Below, piece after piece: positions 62,482-64,000 of a DNA stretch of 64,000 nucleotides. The first letter of the stretch is position 1; each line of letters starts with the position of its first letter. The DNA is from an uncultured Reyranella sp. GTDB lineage: Bacteria; Pseudomonadota; Alphaproteobacteria; Reyranellales; Reyranellaceae. Below the pieces are notes generated by a model. That model had not been told where the DNA came from. It was given only the letters and a program-made list of their open reading frames with translations, and searched no databases. The stretch covers positions 62,001 through 126,000 of the forward strand of contig NZ_CAMFKM010000010.1 of NCBI RefSeq assembly GCF_945957355.1, given 5' to 3'. The translations under genes and the position numbers were made by a program.

Positions 62482-63513
62482 ATGCTCAAGAAAATGATGG
62501 CCGGCGTCGTCGCCGTCGGTCTGGTCGGTGTCGCCGGTACGGCGCATGCCGGCAAGGATCTCGATGCGGTGAAGGCGCGCGGCCAGCTGATCTGCGGCAT
62601 CAATACGGGCGTCGCGGGCTTCGCCCAGCAGGACGACAAGGGCAAGTGGACCGGCCTGGACGTCGATGTCTGCCGCGCGGTCTCGGCCGCCCTCTTCGGC
62701 GACTCCGAGAAGGTGAAATATGTACCGACCACGGCCCAGCAGCGCTTCACGGCCCTGCAGTCGGGCGAGGTCGACGTGCTCTCGCGCAACACCACCTACA
62801 CGCTGACCCGCGACACCGCCCTCGGCCTCGAGTTCACCGGCATCAACTACTATGACGGTCAGGGCTTCATGGTGCCGAAGAAGCTCGGCGTGAAGAGCGC
62901 CAAGGAACTGAACGGCGCGACCGTTTGCGTCCAGCCGGGCACGACGACCGAACTCAACCTCGCCGACTATTTCCGCGCCAACAAGATGACCTTCAAGCCA
63001 GTCGTCATCGAGAAGGTCGAGGAAATCCGCGCCGCCTTCTATGCCGGCCGCTGCGACGTCTACACGACCGACGCCTCGGGCCTCTATTCGACGCGCGCCG
63101 CGAACACCCCCGCCCCGGCCAAGCCGGACGACTTCATCATCCTGCCGGAGATCATCTCGAAGGAGCCGCTGGGACCGGCGGTGCGCCAGGGCGACAATCA
63201 GTTCGCCGACATCGTGCGCTGGGCCTTCTACGCCATGGTCGAGGCCGAGGAGGCCGGCATCACCTCGAAGAACGTCGACGAGATGCTGAAGAGCGACAAT
63301 CCCTCGATCAAGCGCATCCTCGGCGTCACGCCGGGCATGGGCAAGGCGCTCGGGGTCGACGAGAAGTGGGTCTACAACATCGTCAAGCAGGTCGGTAACT
63401 ACGGCGAGAGCTTCGACCGCAACGTCGGCATGGGCTCGCCGCTCAAGATCGAGCGCGGCCTGAACGCGCTGTGGACGAAGGGCGGCCTGCAGTATTCCCC
63501 ACCGATCCGCTAG
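62482..63513 (+). CDS. aapJ: General L-amino-acid ABC transporter substrate-binding protein
   Basis: A 343-residue periplasmic binding protein of the AapJ type: signal KKMMAGVVAVGLVGVAGTAHA, then LDAVKARGQLICGINTGVAGFAQQDD and WTGLDVDVCRAVSAALFGD, which define the family. SD GAGGGATAAC. It binds amino acids for the Aap/Bra importer; permease genes, if any, lie beyond the window. A strong terminator follows, then a paralogue. Confidence 0.94.
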   Translation: MLKKMMAGVVAVGLVGVAGTAHAGKDLDAVKARGQLICGINTGVAGFAQQDDKGKWTGLDVDVCRAVSAALFGDSEKVKYVPTTAQQRFTALQSGEVDVLSRNTTYTLTRDTALGLEFTGINYYDGQGFMVPKKLGVKSAKELNGATVCVQPGTTTELNLADYFRANKMTFKPVVIEKVEEIRAAFYAGRCDVYTTDASGLYSTRAANTPAPAKPDDFIILPEIISKEPLGPAVRQGDNQFADIVRWAFYAMVEAEEAGITSKNVDEMLKSDNPSIKRILGVTPGMGKALGVDEKWVYNIVKQVGNYGESFDRNVGMGSPLKIERGLNALWTKGGLQYSPPIR

Positions 63514-63538
63514 GCCTTCCGGATACGACAACATTGCG

Positions 63539-63571
63539 AACCGCCGCCCGAAAGGGCGGCGGTTTTCGTTT
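63539..63571 (+). terminator. Rho-independent terminator
   Basis: AACCGCCGCCC (63539-63549), loop GAAA, GGGCGGCGGTT (63554-63564), followed by TTTCGTT. A perfect 11-bp stem 26 bases after the aapJ stop. Confidence 0.9.
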
Positions 63572-63633
63572 GGCCGTTGCAAACGTCCCTGCGATGCGGG
63601 CAGTCTGGGATGGGGGAAGTGTCGGGGGACACA

Positions 63634-64000
63634 ATGCTAAAATTCATACTATCGGTGATTGTCGGCGTTTGGGCTTTCGCAGCAACGCAGGTCATGGCGG
63701 GGCCGGTTCTCGACGCGGTCAAGGCACGGGGACAACTCCTGTGCGGCGTGAACGCTGGCCTCGTGGGCTTCATGCACGCCGACAGTCAGGGAGTCTGGCG
63801 CGGGCTTTCGATCGACATGTGCCGCGCCACGGCGGCCGCCCTGTTCGGGGACGCGAACAAGGTGAAGTACATCCCGCTCGAGCCGCTGAAGCGCTTCCCG
63901 GCCCTCGAATCCGGCGAGGTCGATCTCCTCGCCTCCAACTCCACCGTCACGCTGGGCCGGGACGGCGGCGTCGATTTTGCCGGCATCTACTACTACGATG
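63634..64000 (+). CDS. Second amino-acid ABC transporter substrate-binding protein (partial)
   Basis: The first 122 codons of a paralogue of aapJ, cut by the window end. Signal MLKFILSVIVGVWAFAATQVMA, then LDAVKARGQLLCGVNAGLVGFMHADSQGVWRGLSIDMCRATAAALFGD, which matches aapJ closely in layout. The ATG at 63634 follows GGGGGAC. It is separated from aapJ by a strong terminator, so it is probably transcribed alone and may differ in specificity. Confidence 0.92.
   Translation, partial: MLKFILSVIVGVWAFAATQVMAGPVLDAVKARGQLLCGVNAGLVGFMHADSQGVWRGLSIDMCRATAAALFGDANKVKYIPLEPLKRFPALESGEVDLLASNSTVTLGRDGGVDFAGIYYYD

Overview
The window is a high-GC, gene-dense bacterial chromosome segment with no rRNA, tRNA, CRISPR array, phage or insertion sequence that I could recognise. 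Gene content points to an alphaproteobacterium: crotonyl-CoA carboxylase/reductase (ethylmalonyl-CoA pathway), TrmFO, a yajC-secD-secF-Mth938 operon beside a DUF815 ATPase, a phasin, and many solute-binding proteins with Tat- or Sec-type signals. A Reyranella- or Bradyrhizobium-like soil or freshwater organism fits, but the genus is inference only. No gap between genes exceeds 300 bases.

Layout. 1-4.1 kb: ccr (minus, 3' end outside the window) diverges from a luciferase-like flavin oxidoreductase plus alpha/beta hydrolase pair across an intergenic region rich in perfect palindromes; a secreted protein with a clear terminator follows. 4.1-6.0 kb: an ArsR-AHSA1-DUF899-DUF427 operon whose regulator start codon lies in a 30-bp palindrome. 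6.0-11.0 kb: hydrolase, thioesterase, cysS, a dienelactone-hydrolase-like protein and a Bug-type binding protein. 11.0-15.7 kb (minus): two lipoproteins, fadD, a phasin and a DUF445 membrane protein. 15.8-24.7 kb: a 3-hydroxyisobutyrate-dehydrogenase-like enzyme, hydrolase/GST, an Nramp-like transporter without the usual metal ligands, a GpdQ-like phosphodiesterase, nadE, a class I amidotransferase and RidA. 24.7-31.1 kb (plus): trmFO, a protein carrying the COQ4 zinc motif, an acyl carrier protein, MATE pump, dehydrogenase and deacetylase. 31.1-33.9 kb: a second flavin oxidoreductase/hydrolase pair and a squalene-synthase-like protein. 34-39 kb: a PuuD-like membrane protein and LysE, then the Sec accessory operon. 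39-43.9 kb: DUF815 ATPase, PNPOx-like protein, an Rrf2-regulated flavoprotein/methyltransferase operon and a response regulator. 44.1-49.5 kb: one overlapping operon of a four-gene ABC importer, a racemase-like protein lacking both catalytic cysteines and a PuuE-like deacetylase, plausibly for uptake and breakdown of a ureide, hydantoin or other cyclic amide. 50.1-53.4 kb: a MarR regulator divergent from a reductase-SDR-diiron oxygenase operon, with a palindromic operator between. 53.6-58.2 kb: hydrolase, MlrC-like peptidase and peptide-type binding protein. 58.3-64 kb: pirin, CoA-binding acyl-CoA synthetase, M23 peptidase and two paralogous amino-acid-binding proteins, the last cut by the window edge.

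The theme is heterotrophy on small organic acids, amides and acyl-CoAs: several transporters without permeases, many hydrolases, and C2/fatty-acid assimilation (ccr, fadD, phasin). Two 122-bp palindromic elements with identical 15-bp right ends sit between convergent genes at 49.5 and 58.2 kb, and a third mosaic palindrome lies at 53.5 kb.
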